From Mesorhizobium sp. B2-7-2 (GTDB lineage Bacteria; Pseudomonadota; Alphaproteobacteria; Rhizobiales; Rhizobiaceae), in contig NZ_VFTZ01000022.1 of the NCBI RefSeq assembly GCF_006440775.1, forward strand, positions 1 to 64,000: a DNA stretch of 64,000 nucleotides, written 5' to 3'. Both the position numbers and the translations under genes were made by a program. Below, one piece after another: positions 8,701 through 17,413 of this stretch. The notes below the pieces were generated by a model. That model saw only the letters and a list, made by a program, of their open reading frames with translations, did no database searches and had not been told where the DNA came from. Within the stretch, counting starts at the first letter, position 1. Every line of letters starts with the position of its first letter.

Positions 8701-9447
8701 TCACTTTCGTGCGAAGCTGAAGGTGAAATGGCTGCCGCGGTGATAGACGGCGGCATGGACGACCGGGGTTCCGGTCCCATCGAAACAGGTTTCCGTAATG
8801 AGCAGGGCTGGCCCGAAGTCGCGTAAGTCGTTGCGCTGCACGATTTCGTCGGGCAGCGTTACGGCTGCAACGGAGGCGGCCGACATACGCGGCTGATGGC
8901 GGTGCTTTTCCAGCAGGGCGAGCAGCGAGCCGCTCCATTCGATGTCGAAAAGGCGCCCCGGCAAAAGGCTGCGTGGTACGTAGTCGAGCGAATAAATGAG
9001 GGGCAGATCATTGTGCAGCCGCAGCCGTTCAAGCCGGATGACGCGCTCTCCGTCCGCTAACCGCAATTGCTGCTGGATCAATGGATCGGGCGTTTCCTCG
9101 TTGATGGAAAGAACCTTGTTGACGGTGTTGTAGCCATAGTGGCGCGACATGTCGGTCACGCTTTCGAACACCGTGATTGGACGGTCGACCTGGACGGCGG
9201 AGTTCGCGGTCACAAAGCGGCCGAGACCATGAGTGACGGAGATGATGCCGTCCTGTTCGAGAAGCTTCAGCGCTTCGCGCAGGGCAGGGCGCGAGATGCG
9301 GAAGCGCTGCGTCAGCTGGGATTCCGTTGGCAGCCGGTCGCCGGGCTTGAGCCCTTCGGTCCTGATGAGGTCGGCCATGCGGTCGCGCAGCTGAACCGCC
9401 AATGTGCGCGCGTCCCGAAGCGGCTCGTCCAAGTCCCTCTTCCCCAT
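8701..9447 (-). CDS. GntR-family regulator with UTRA effector domain (FrlR-like)
   Basis: A 248-residue regulator. The N-terminal winged helix (LPTESQLTQRFRISRPALRE and LEQDGIISVTHGLGRFV) is GntR-type; the remainder (about residues 90-248) is a UTRA small-molecule-binding domain of the HutC/FrlR class. Divergent from the SIS-domain deglycase and PfkB kinase genes, an arrangement also found in frl-type Amadori catabolism loci. AAGGAG before the ATG at 9447; a TTG ten codons upstream lacks support. Three copies of TGTCnnACAA in this locus are its likely operators, one directly upstream of its own start. Confidence 0.88.
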   Translation of the reverse strand: MGKRDLDEPLRDARTLAVQLRDRMADLIRTEGLKPGDRLPTESQLTQRFRISRPALREALKLLEQDGIISVTHGLGRFVTANSAVQVDRPITVFESVTDMSRHYGYNTVNKVLSINEETPDPLIQQQLRLADGERVIRLERLRLHNDLPLIYSLDYVPRSLLPGRLFDIEWSGSLLALLEKHRHQPRMSAASVAAVTLPDEIVQRNDLRDFGPALLITETCFDGTGTPVVHAAVYHRGSHFTFSFARK

Positions 9448-9466
9448 TGTGCCAACTCTCCTTTTG

Positions 9467-9477
9467 TTGTCGGACAA
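9467..9477. promoter_or_regulatory. Candidate GntR operator, site 1
   Basis: TTGTC-G-GACAA, a perfect inverted repeat 20 bp upstream of the GntR gene start. It shares TGTCnnACAA with the sites at 9588-9598 and 14663-14673, so autoregulation is likely. Confidence 0.55.
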
Positions 9478-9583
9478 TCGCGCTCAGGTCAAGCGGAGGC
9501 ATGCCGTGGCGATCGCATGTCGTATAGGCAACGTATGGGAACCTATCCGCAAAATTTCTCTTGAAATGCGCTCCCACAGATGT

Positions 9584-9600
9584 CAGTTGTCTTACAACTG
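9584..9600. promoter_or_regulatory. Candidate GntR operator, site 2
   Basis: CAGTTGT-CTT-ACAACTG, a perfect 7-bp inverted repeat ending 17 bp before the deglycase start. Its core TGTCTTACAAC differs at one base from TGTCTGACAAC upstream of the binding-protein gene. Confidence 0.6.
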
Positions 9601-9617
9601 AATTGATCGAGGGAACG

Positions 9618-10631
9618 ATGCTCAATTTCGATGAAGCCCGGTTTATGCGCATCCAATCGGGGGCGGTGGCCTTGCGCGAGCGCATTGAGGCCGTTGTGGC
9701 GCAGTGCCTCGCCGCCGAGGCGCAAAACATCTTCTTTCTCGGCACCGGCGGTGCAGCGATCCTGATGCATCCGGCGGCGCAATTGCTGCAGCGCCGATCT
9801 GGCTTTCCGGCCTTCGTCGACATCACCGCCGAGCTGCAGCTTGTCCAATCCGTGCACCTGACCGACAAATCGATCGTCGTGTTGCCCTCGCTCTCCGGCA
9901 CCACGAAGGAAAGCGTGGCACTGCTGTCCCGGATCAAGGACGTCGGGGCGACGGTGATCACGCTGGTCGGACATGAGGAGACGCCGCTCGGCAAGGGCGG
10001 GGACCATGTCTTCGTCAACTTCGCCGAGGACGACACGTCCTGCGAGTCCTTCTATCTCCAGTCGCTCTTCATCGCGCTTGCAGCGCTGAAGCATCGCGGC
10101 GAGCTCGCCGAATCCGAACGGATTTTCGCCGAACTGGAGCAGTTGCCGCGACTGTTGCTGGAGGTGAAGCAGAGCTATGAACAGGAAGCCGCCGGCTTCG
10201 CGCAAAAACTGGCCGCCACCGACTATCACATCATAACCGGCGCCGGGAATGTCTGGCCGCAGGCCTGGTATTACGGCATGTGCATCCTGGAGGAGATGCA
10301 GTGGATCCGGACCCGCCCCGTGCATGCTTCAGACTTTTTCCATGGCACCCTGGAGCTGGTAGACAAAGATGTCAGCGTGGTGCTCCTCAAGGGCGAGGAC
10401 AGCGCGCGGCCGCTGGCCGATCGCGTCGAGAAATTCACCCCTACCTATACGGACAAGTTGACGGTGCTCGACACCGCCGATTTTGAATTGCCCGGCATTT
10501 CGCCGGATGTGCGCGCGCTGGTTTCGCCGATAGTGCTCGCGACCGCCCTCGAACGGGTCAGCGCGCATCTCGAGGTGATCCGTAACCACCCGCTGACGAC
10601 GCGCCGCTACTATAAGCGCGTTGCCTATTGA
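9618..10631 (+). CDS. SIS-domain sugar-amine phosphate deglycase (FrlB-like)
   Basis: A 337-residue double-SIS isomerase/deglycase. It resembles FrlB/FraB, which split 6-phosphofructosyl-amino acids (or -aspartate) into glucose 6-phosphate and the amino acid. Alignable features: phosphosugar loop SLSGTTKES (91-99), E226 in ILEEMQW and H242 in FFHGTLELV, corresponding to the catalytic Glu and His of that group, and the C-terminal RRYYKRVAY. ATG at 9618 has GAGGGAACG just before it; earlier in-frame codons run through the operator and are not used. Followed by a PfkB kinase 40 bp downstream. Which glycated amine is used is not visible. Confidence 0.82.
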   Translation: MLNFDEARFMRIQSGAVALRERIEAVVAQCLAAEAQNIFFLGTGGAAILMHPAAQLLQRRSGFPAFVDITAELQLVQSVHLTDKSIVVLPSLSGTTKESVALLSRIKDVGATVITLVGHEETPLGKGGDHVFVNFAEDDTSCESFYLQSLFIALAALKHRGELAESERIFAELEQLPRLLLEVKQSYEQEAAGFAQKLAATDYHIITGAGNVWPQAWYYGMCILEEMQWIRTRPVHASDFFHGTLELVDKDVSVVLLKGEDSARPLADRVEKFTPTYTDKLTVLDTADFELPGISPDVRALVSPIVLATALERVSAHLEVIRNHPLTTRRYYKRVAY

Positions 10632-10671
10632 GCTTAGCTCTCGGCGTCAGCTTGATCGTGCAGCGCAGGAT

Positions 10672-11484
10672 ATGAGCAGCCTTCGATTTGCCGCCGTCGG
10701 TGACAACTGCATCGACCGCCTCGGAGCGCCGATCGGCCGCTCGCTGGTCGGCGGCAACGCGCTCAACGTTGCCGTCCAGCTCGCGTGGCTTGGCCATAAC
10801 AGCTTCTATTTCGGCGCGGTCGGCCGCGACGCCGAGGGCGAACGCACCCGCGCTGTGCTCGAAGCCAATCGGGTGGCGGTCAAGCACCTGCGCGTAGACC
10901 AGCGCAACACCGCCTGGACCGACATCAAAGTCTTGCCGTCGGGCGAGCGTTTGATTGCCGCCGAGGATTTCGGCGCCTGCGCCGGTTATGCGCCGAACCA
11001 GGCCGAACTGGCGATCCTGGGGACGATGGATCACGTCCATATGGGCTGGCTGGATGACGGCGGCGCTTTACGCAGGCGCCTGTCGCGGGCAGGCGTCAGC
11101 GTCTCGCAGGATATCTCGGTCAACGCCGATCCCGCCGATCTCGGTGTGGCGGGTCTGAGCATAGTTTTCTGCTCGACCGGCCAACATCGCGACGCGGCCG
11201 AAGCGATGGCCGCGGATCTCCTGTCGCGCGGCGCAGGCTGCGCCGTCGTCATGCGCGGTGCCGAGGGGTCGATGGCGCTGACGGCCCACGAGCGCGCCCA
11301 GACCGGCATCCGCCCGGTCCAAGTCGTCGACACGACCGGCGCCGGCGACAGTTTCATCGCCGGTTTCCTGCATGCGTGGCTGGCGAGAAAGCCGCTCTTG
11401 CGATGCCTCGAAAGCGGCCGCGATCATGCCGCTGTGGCCTGCTGCCATCTCGGCGGCTTTCCCCAGGAGGGGATGCCCCATTGA
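10672..11484 (+). CDS. PfkB-family sugar kinase (FrlD-like)
   Basis: A 270-residue ribokinase-fold kinase. It shows the substrate-end motif GGNALNVAVQLAWLG and the C-terminal ATP/anion-hole motif DTTGAGDSFIAGF with catalytic base D226. In frl-type systems the PfkB kinase phosphorylates the imported fructosyl-amine before the deglycase splits it; the position right after the SIS gene fits. A TTG start at 10621 would overlap the deglycase, but ATG at 10672 with AGGA is better placed. Its stop lies 3 bp from the stop of the convergent permease gene. Confidence 0.85.
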   Translation: MSSLRFAAVGDNCIDRLGAPIGRSLVGGNALNVAVQLAWLGHNSFYFGAVGRDAEGERTRAVLEANRVAVKHLRVDQRNTAWTDIKVLPSGERLIAAEDFGACAGYAPNQAELAILGTMDHVHMGWLDDGGALRRRLSRAGVSVSQDISVNADPADLGVAGLSIVFCSTGQHRDAAEAMAADLLSRGAGCAVVMRGAEGSMALTAHERAQTGIRPVQVVDTTGAGDSFIAGFLHAWLARKPLLRCLESGRDHAAVACCHLGGFPQEGMPH

Positions 11485-11487
11485 AGC

Positions 11488-12459
11488 TCAGCGTTTGAGC
11501 GAGCGGCCGAACCGTTCCTCGATACGGGACTGCAGGAATTCGAGCCCCATGGACAAAATCCAATAGATCATCGAGGCGGTGATCAGCATCTCGATATGCC
11601 GGAACTCGGTCTGGCCCTGCGTGCGCGCCAGATACATGATCTCCCAGACCCCGACCACCGAGACCAGGGAGGAATCCTTCAGCATCGCGATGAACTGATT
11701 GCCCGTCGGCGGCACGATGACGCGCATCGCCTGCGGCAGGATCACCAGGAACATCGTCTGGTTGGGGCTGAGCCCAAGTGCGGTAGCTCCCTCCGTCTGG
11801 CCGCGCGGAATGCTTTCGATGCCGGCCCGGAAAATCTCGGTCATATAGGCGCCGTAGCAAAGCGACAGCGCCATGATCCCGGCGGGCACGGCCCCGATCA
11901 CATAACCGACCTGCGGCAGGCCGAGATAGATGATGTAGATCTGCATCAGCAGCGGCAAACCGCGAAACAGCGAGGTGTAGAACGTGGCCAGGCCATAGAC
12001 GATGCCGTTCTTGGAGAGCTTGGCTATGGCGCCGATGAAGGCAATGACCGTCGCGATGGCGATCGAAATGGCGGAGATGTAGAGCGTGGTCACCACGCCC
12101 TGCGAGATCAGGAAACCGATCTTCCGGGCGATGAAAGAAAAGGACAGGTCAAAGGAATAGAAGAACAGCATCAGCAGCACGAACAGCTCGATCCATACCG
12201 CCACGATCTGCTGCTTGCGCCCGAGTTGCTGCAGCGCCTTCCAGTTGGCGGCCACGATCAGCGCGATCAGCACCGCCGAGACGGCTCGCGCCACCACGGG
12301 ATTGGCCGCAAGCCATTCGATCGAGCTCGGGATCAGCTTGCCGATCCAGTCTGCCTTGATGCCGAGACCGTAGAGGCCCGCGGCGAAAGCGGCGAGCGCC
12401 AGGCACACGCCGATGCGGCGCGTGGCGTCCGGATAGTTGAGCAGCAGTCTGCCGATCAC
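11488..12459 (-). CDS. Polar amino acid-type ABC transporter permease
   Basis: A 323-residue inner-membrane permease of the His/Glu/Gln/Arg/opine class. There are several hydrophobic helices. The EAA loop reads SIPRGQTEGATALGLSPNQT, followed by ILPQAMRVIVPPTGNQFI and LKDSSLVSVVG, all typical. The first two helices (about residues 15-90) form an N-terminal extension seen in longer members. GTG at 12459 with an upstream AAGGG is chosen; longer frames would overlap the oxidoreductase. Downstream of the FAD oxidase and binding protein in one run. No ATP-binding subunit is encoded nearby. Confidence 0.87.
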   Translation of the reverse strand: MIGRLLLNYPDATRRIGVCLALAAFAAGLYGLGIKADWIGKLIPSSIEWLAANPVVARAVSAVLIALIVAANWKALQQLGRKQQIVAVWIELFVLLMLFFYSFDLSFSFIARKIGFLISQGVVTTLYISAISIAIATVIAFIGAIAKLSKNGIVYGLATFYTSLFRGLPLLMQIYIIYLGLPQVGYVIGAVPAGIMALSLCYGAYMTEIFRAGIESIPRGQTEGATALGLSPNQTMFLVILPQAMRVIVPPTGNQFIAMLKDSSLVSVVGVWEIMYLARTQGQTEFRHIEMLITASMIYWILSMGLEFLQSRIEERFGRSLKR

Positions 12460-12478
12460 CTGTCGATATCCCTTCTGG

Positions 12479-13759
12479 TTAGCGGGGGCGTTCGCGCCAC
12501 CAATCTTGCGCCTGCAGCTTCCAATAGGTGAGTTGCGCCGCGGCAAGCCCCGCCGGTCCGCCTGCCCAGGCCAGTCCGAACGGCGTGAACAGAAGGTGGC
12601 GGTCCGATTGGCCGAGTACCGCCTCGGCGACCACCTTGCCGGCTATGGCCGTCGTGTTGATGCCGTGCCCGCCAAACGCGGTGAGATACCAGGCGCCTGG
12701 CTGCAACTGCCCGATCTGGGGCATCAGGTGGCGGGCGTAGGCCATCAGCCCCGACCAAGCGAGTTCGGTCTTGAGCGCAGCGAGCTGAGGGTAGGTTCCA
12801 ACCATCTCCCGGCGCAATTCCCTGGCCAGCGCCGTCGGTGAAGCGGCCCGCGTAGTGATGCGCCCGCCCCAGAGCAGCCGCTTTCCATCCTCCACGACGC
12901 GGTAGTAGTCGCCGGCCCGGCGGTTGTCGCCGACGGCATCCGTCGTCGCGATAGCGCCGGCGATGAGATCGGCGGCTTCCTCGCTCAGCATCACATAGGT
13001 CGCGATGGGCAACATGGCCTGCTTCAGCCGACCGACCAGCGGTCCTGTATAGCCGCCGGTGGCAAACACCGCTTGCCGCGCGCGTACTTCGCCGATTGCG
13101 GTGCGTAGGGTCTTGTGCGGGCCATCGAGTTTAGCCTCGATCGCGCTGGAGCCCTCGTGAATCCTGCCGCCCAGCCGCTCGATCTCCGCCCCGATGGCGC
13201 GCAGATAGTTCAGCGGATGCATGTGGAAGGCGTTGCCATCGCGTAGGCCTTGGTAGTAGCGCTCGGAACGCAGCACAGCGCGCACCTGGTCGCGCTCGAG
13301 ATATTCGAGCGGATAGTCAAAATCCCGCGCCAGTTTCTCTGCATGAGCCTTCAGTTCGGCGCCGCCGTCATGGCGTAGCACGCCCATGATTCCGGGGCGG
13401 GGCTTCGCTGCCGTGATGTCGAGATCCTTGATCGTCTGCCGCACGAAATCGACGCCTTCGATCGACAGCCGATGCAGCTCTCGTGCCGCCGCCGCGCCGG
13501 CCATCGCGGCGATCTTGTCGCTGCCGGTCGCGAAGCCGGGGCTGACGAAGCCGCCGTTGCGGCCCGAGGCGCCGAAGCCGATGCTCTCGGCTTCGAGCAG
13601 CACGACCTGCTGCCCGGCGCGCGCCAGCTGCAGCGCCGTCGTCAGACCGGCCAGTCCGCCGCCGACAATGACCGTGTCGCATTCGGCCGGACCCGCGAGC
13701 GGTGGTCTGACCTTCTCGTCGGCAAGTGTACGGCGATAATAGGTATCGGGATAAGTCAT
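12479..13759 (-). CDS. FAD-dependent amine oxidoreductase (DAO fold, PuuB/OrdL-like)
   Basis: A 426-residue flavoenzyme. The FAD-binding Rossmann motif is TVIVGGGLAGLTTALQLARAG (residues 29-49), followed by GFGASGRNGGFVSPG, where the DAO family contacts FAD. The C-terminus has the second FAD stretch (LTAFGGHGINTTAIAGKVVAE). Relatives oxidise N-alkylated amines such as gamma-glutamylputrescine. Beside a binding protein, permease, deglycase and kinase, it may act on a glycated amine or a breakdown product, which is inference. Starts 51 bp after the binding-protein stop; permease starts 19 bp after it. Confidence 0.85.
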   Translation of the reverse strand: MTYPDTYYRRTLADEKVRPPLAGPAECDTVIVGGGLAGLTTALQLARAGQQVVLLEAESIGFGASGRNGGFVSPGFATGSDKIAAMAGAAAARELHRLSIEGVDFVRQTIKDLDITAAKPRPGIMGVLRHDGGAELKAHAEKLARDFDYPLEYLERDQVRAVLRSERYYQGLRDGNAFHMHPLNYLRAIGAEIERLGGRIHEGSSAIEAKLDGPHKTLRTAIGEVRARQAVFATGGYTGPLVGRLKQAMLPIATYVMLSEEAADLIAGAIATTDAVGDNRRAGDYYRVVEDGKRLLWGGRITTRAASPTALARELRREMVGTYPQLAALKTELAWSGLMAYARHLMPQIGQLQPGAWYLTAFGGHGINTTAIAGKVVAEAVLGQSDRHLLFTPFGLAWAGGPAGLAAAQLTYWKLQAQDWWRERPR

Positions 13760-13810
13760 GATAGGTTCTGACGGAAGCAGGCGGCCTTGAGGGGCCGCCC
13801 GCGATGAGCG

Positions 13811-14638
13811 TCAATCGGCGCTGTAATTCTTGCCGTACCACTTGGTGGTCAGCGTGGCGAGGGTGCCGTCTTTCTTCAACTGGTCGATGATGCCGCCGAT
13901 CTTGGTGGTCCACTCGGCATCGCCCTTGTCGGCGATCACCACCAGCGGCTCGCGGAAGGCGTAGTCGCCCTCGACGATGCGCAGCGGATAACCGTTCTTG
14001 ATGGCGTTTTGAGCGGTCTGCTCGGGCGCGATGACCGCGTCGAGCCGCACGCCGTCCCCAAGTCTCAGATCGTCGAAGGGCAGCATGGAATCGGCGAAAG
14101 TCCGGATTTCGCCAGGCTGCAGCTTGTATTCGATTGGCGGAAGGCCGGGAGCGTCGATCTCCAATTGGCGGCGGATGAAATCTTCCGAAGTGGTGGCGGT
14201 CTCGACGCCGATCACCTTGCCGTTCAGATCATTCACCGATTTTGCCTTGCTGTCCTTGTGGACCACATAGACATAAGGGCTGTAATAATAGATGCCGGCG
14301 AAATCGATCACCCTGGCCCGGGCCTTGGTCGGCGTCACCGAGCCGACGCCAAGATCATAGCGGCCCTGCCAGTGGCCGCCGGTCATAGTCGCCCAATCGG
14401 GCGTCTCGAAGCTGACTTCGACGCCGAGGCGCTTGGCGATCTCTTTCGAGACGTCGATGTCGAAGCCGACCAACTGGTTGCTCTCGTCGAGAAAGCTCTG
14501 CGGTGGCCAGCCGCTGTTGGTCGCGACCACCATGGCCTTCTTGGTTGTGACGCGATCCAGGGTTTCTCCCGCCCACGCTGCCGACGCAAATGCGAGCGCG
14601 CCGGCAGCCAGCGCGAAACAAGCGATAAATCTCCTCAC
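13811..14638 (-). CDS. ABC transporter periplasmic substrate-binding protein (amino acid type)
   Basis: A 275-residue family-3 solute-binding protein. Signal peptide with basic start and cleavage near SAAWA/GETL. Family stretches: GFDIDVSKEIAKRLG, GRYDLGVGSVTPTKAR, FAGIYYYSPYVYVV and DLNGKVIGVETATTSEDF. The start is GTG at 14638, with GAGGGAGG directly upstream. First gene of the binding protein - oxidase - permease run, so this half of the locus probably imports and begins to process the substrate. A TGTCTGACAAC operator candidate lies 25 bp upstream. Confidence 0.9.
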   Translation of the reverse strand: MRRFIACFALAAGALAFASAAWAGETLDRVTTKKAMVVATNSGWPPQSFLDESNQLVGFDIDVSKEIAKRLGVEVSFETPDWATMTGGHWQGRYDLGVGSVTPTKARARVIDFAGIYYYSPYVYVVHKDSKAKSVNDLNGKVIGVETATTSEDFIRRQLEIDAPGLPPIEYKLQPGEIRTFADSMLPFDDLRLGDGVRLDAVIAPEQTAQNAIKNGYPLRIVEGDYAFREPLVVIADKGDAEWTTKIGGIIDQLKKDGTLATLTTKWYGKNYSAD

Positions 14639-14662
14639 GAAACCTCCCTCTCGTATGTAAGA

Positions 14663-14673
14663 TGTCTGACAAC
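14663..14673. promoter_or_regulatory. Candidate GntR operator, site 3
   Basis: TGTCTGACAAC upstream of the binding-protein gene, one mismatch from TGTCTTACAAC at 9588-9598. It links the transport arm to the same regulator as the deglycase arm. Confidence 0.55.
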
Positions 14674-15202
14674 GCAACTTGTCCGTAAGCGGGAGGGTGA
14701 GTCAAGCGTCTTTATCGGGCGATCGTCGAGTTTGGCCTGCGATGCGCGTTCCCGGCGTTGGCCGAATCGGCATTGGTCGAATTTCCTGGACTTCTATGCG
14801 ATCGGCCGCGGCAGCCGGCAGTTGCGAATTCGCGGATCAATCGGGCCCGCCACCAGTTCTCGGCGCTGGCTGCTGGTTACCGGCCCGTTGTGCGCGCCCA
14901 ATCCATGCTGAAGGTGTTGCTCATTTTATGGCAGGCGCGGGCGCTCGGATGCGCAGCCAGTATCCGGGCGAGCAAAGTTGACCCATATGCCCGCATCCGC
15001 AAATGAACATTGAAATCTTGGGCTTCGGAAGAAGCCGCACCACGCCTCTATTCACGATTTCGTTTCCCCCAGAGATTCTAATCAACCTTTTTTCTTCCGG
15101 GGATTGCAATAGAGAACGCTTATATGCGGTCAGTGACGAACAGCTAATTGCTGCCGGCGCTTTGATCTGGAGGCAGGGTGGCTGGGGTGAAAGGCTCCGT
15201 TG
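14674..15202. other. Intergenic region without recognised gene
   Basis: About 530 bases. Short open frames exist on both strands but none has a ribosome site plus recognisable protein. It may hold a decayed fragment, and the base composition between about 15000 and 15150 is AT-richer than the neighbours. Nothing more can be supported. Confidence 0.4.
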
Positions 15203-16018
15203 TCAGGCCGGCAGCCCGAGCTGCTTTCGCAGGCTCTTGTCGAATGCGGATGCGGGGACGAAACGGCGCAGGAAACTGACTTGGCGCGCTGTCTTTCCCG
15301 CCGCATAGCGCCGCTTCGGAGCGGGATCGGTCGCAGCCGCCAAAACGGTGTTGGCCACCACTTCGGGTGTATCGCCTTTTTCCATTGCCTTCCGCACGGC
15401 TGTGGTCATGCCGGCGCGCGCGGCGTCATAGACATCGAGCACCTGGTCCGGCCTGGCCAGATTGTCTTCGAACAAAGTCCGGGTATAGGCCGGCTCGACC
15501 AATGCGACGCGAATTCCGAACGGCCGCACTTCGTGATCAAGCGATTCGGAATAGCCCTCAACGGCATGTTTGGTCGACGAATAAAGCGCGAAATAGGGGG
15601 CGGGGATGAACCCCTGCACTGAGCTCAAGTTGACGATCCTGCCTTTTCCTTGACGTCGCATGATCGGCAGCACCGCGTTGATCATCCGGATGACACCGAA
15701 GACGTTCACGTCGAACAGAGCCTGGGCCTGTGCAGTCGAGGATTCCTCCGCGCCGCCGAGCAGGCCGATGCCGGCATTGTTGACCAGCACGTCAATGCGC
15801 CCGGCATCGGCCAGCACCTCATCGACCAGCTTCGCCACGGACGCGTCATCGGTCACGTCGCAGGTCAGCATGGTAATGCCGTCGGTTTTCTTGGAGACCG
15901 CGCGACGGCTCGTTCCGAACACGCGAAAGCCGGCGCTCTGCAGGGCCTTGGCCGTTGCGTGCCCGATGCCGCTGGATGCCCCTGTGACGATGGCGACGCC
16001 AGGATTGGTCCTATTCAT
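15203..16018 (-). CDS. Short-chain dehydrogenase/reductase
   Basis: A 271-residue classical SDR with all active-site elements: nucleotide motif TGASSGIG, DVTD, VNNAG, catalytic serine in NLSSVQG, and YSSTK holding the Tyr/Lys pair. The C-terminal segment (RRYAAGKTARQVSFLRRF) resembles NADP-dependent 'oxidoreductase' SDRs of about 270-280 residues. ATG at 16018 is chosen over a TTG 17 codons upstream that would run toward the ketoacyl synthase gene. Last gene of a TetR - ketoacyl synthase - SDR run, so it may reduce the beta-keto product of its neighbour. Confidence 0.88.
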   Translation of the reverse strand: MNRTNPGVAIVTGASSGIGHATAKALQSAGFRVFGTSRRAVSKKTDGITMLTCDVTDDASVAKLVDEVLADAGRIDVLVNNAGIGLLGGAEESSTAQAQALFDVNVFGVIRMINAVLPIMRRQGKGRIVNLSSVQGFIPAPYFALYSSTKHAVEGYSESLDHEVRPFGIRVALVEPAYTRTLFEDNLARPDQVLDVYDAARAGMTTAVRKAMEKGDTPEVVANTVLAAATDPAPKRRYAAGKTARQVSFLRRFVPASAFDKSLRKQLGLPA

Positions 16019-16079
16019 GGAGATCACTTTCTTTGGGTTGGACTGGAAAAGCAGGAAAGGCTGGAGCAAAGAGCGTCAA

Positions 16080-17375
16080 TCACGAGCGGCTCGACCCGTT
16101 CACGCCATGTCCGTCCCAGCGCCGGAACAGCGCGCTGGCGTTGACGCCGCCGAAGCCGAAGCCGTTGGCGATCGCGTAGTCCATCTCCATCGGCCGGGCC
16201 CGGTTTGCGACGAAGTCTATTCCGTCGCCGGCCGGATCGGGGGCGCTCAAATTGAGGGTCGGCGGCGCCATTTGGTCCCTCAGCGCCAGGATGGTGAAGA
16301 TGGCGCCAATTCCGCCGGCGGCTCCGAGCAGGTGTCCGGTCGCCGACTTCGTTCCGCTGACGGCTATGGAGAAATCCGTGCCGAAGACGGTTTTGATCGC
16401 TTCGATTTCTCCCAGATCGCCCACCGGCGTGGAGGTCGCGTGCGCATTGAGATGGCGGATCTCGCGCGCTGAAATGCAGGCCTGGGCGATCGCGATTTCC
16501 ATGGCGCGGCGCGCGCCATCCCCATCCTCGGGACCGGACGTGACGTGATGGGCATCCGCCGTCGTGCCGTAGCCGACGACCTCGGCGAGCGGTTTCGCGC
16601 CGCGCGCCAGCGCATGGCTCAATTCCTCGATGACCAGGATGCCGGCGCCTTCGCCCATGACGAAACCATCCCGCGTCATGTCGAACGGACGCGAGGCCTG
16701 ATCGGGACGGTGATTGAAGGAGGTTGAAAGCGAGCGCGCCGCCGCGAAGCCGCCCAGGCTGACGACGTTCATGCAGGCTTCCGTGCCGCCGCACACGGCG
16801 ATGTCGGCTTCATCGGCGCGGATGATGCGCGCCGCATCGCCGATCGCCTGGATACCGGCGGCGCACGCCGTTACCGGCGCGCCGATGTGGCCCTTGAAGC
16901 CGTAACGGATCGTGACGTGGCCGGCGGCGAGGTTCACCAGGAAAGACGGAACCGTGAACGGCGAAAGACGCCGAACGCCGCGCTGGTCGACGGTCCGCAC
17001 CGCCTCGGTTATGGCGGGGAACCCTCCGATACCTGAAGCAATGATCGTCGCGGTGCGAAGCCGATCCTTTTCCGAGGCCGGCTGCCACCCCGCCTGGGCA
17101 AGCGCCTCTTCCGCCGCCGCCAGCGCGAAAAGGATGAAGCGATCGATCTTGCGCTGATCCTTCGGCGCCAGGAAGGCATTCGCATCGAGGCCGGCTTCGG
17201 GATCCTCCTCCAGGGAAAGAACCGTTCCGCCGATCTTTGTCGGCAGGGCTTCCACCATGTCCTCAGGAAGCCTTCGGATGCCTGAGCGGCCGGCCAGGAG
17301 ACGCGACCACGACGTCTCGGTATTCGCGGCAAGGGGCGTGACCGCGCCCATGCCCGTGACAACAATCCGTCGCAT
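16080..17375 (-). CDS. Beta-ketoacyl-ACP synthase (FabF/KAS II type)
   Basis: A 431-residue condensing enzyme. The Cys-His-His triad is complete: C171 in VTACAAGIQAIG, H311 in NAHATSTPVGD and H347 in TKSATGHLLGAAGG, with K342. The length is near the usual 410-425 residues. TAGGAG five bases before the ATG. It lies directly downstream of a TetR regulator and upstream of a classical SDR rather than in a fab/acpP cluster, so it is more likely a specialised or inducible copy than the housekeeping fabF. Chain-length preference is not readable. Confidence 0.9.
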   Translation of the reverse strand: MRRIVVTGMGAVTPLAANTETSWSRLLAGRSGIRRLPEDMVEALPTKIGGTVLSLEEDPEAGLDANAFLAPKDQRKIDRFILFALAAAEEALAQAGWQPASEKDRLRTATIIASGIGGFPAITEAVRTVDQRGVRRLSPFTVPSFLVNLAAGHVTIRYGFKGHIGAPVTACAAGIQAIGDAARIIRADEADIAVCGGTEACMNVVSLGGFAAARSLSTSFNHRPDQASRPFDMTRDGFVMGEGAGILVIEELSHALARGAKPLAEVVGYGTTADAHHVTSGPEDGDGARRAMEIAIAQACISAREIRHLNAHATSTPVGDLGEIEAIKTVFGTDFSIAVSGTKSATGHLLGAAGGIGAIFTILALRDQMAPPTLNLSAPDPAGDGIDFVANRARPMEMDYAIANGFGFGGVNASALFRRWDGHGVNGSSRS

Positions 17376-17413
17376 CTATTCTCCTATCGATCTGAGTGGC
17401 CAGCCCGCGCCGG

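Noticed and set aside
14679-15109. Several short frames in the gap after the binding-protein gene, considered as transposon or gene remnants
   Set aside because: No ribosome sites, no family features, conflicting frames on both strands. Left as an unassigned gap.
16080-17375. Ketoacyl synthase as NodE
   Set aside because: NodE is a KAS-type protein, but no nod gene or nod box is near, and the TetR/SDR context differs from nodFEG.
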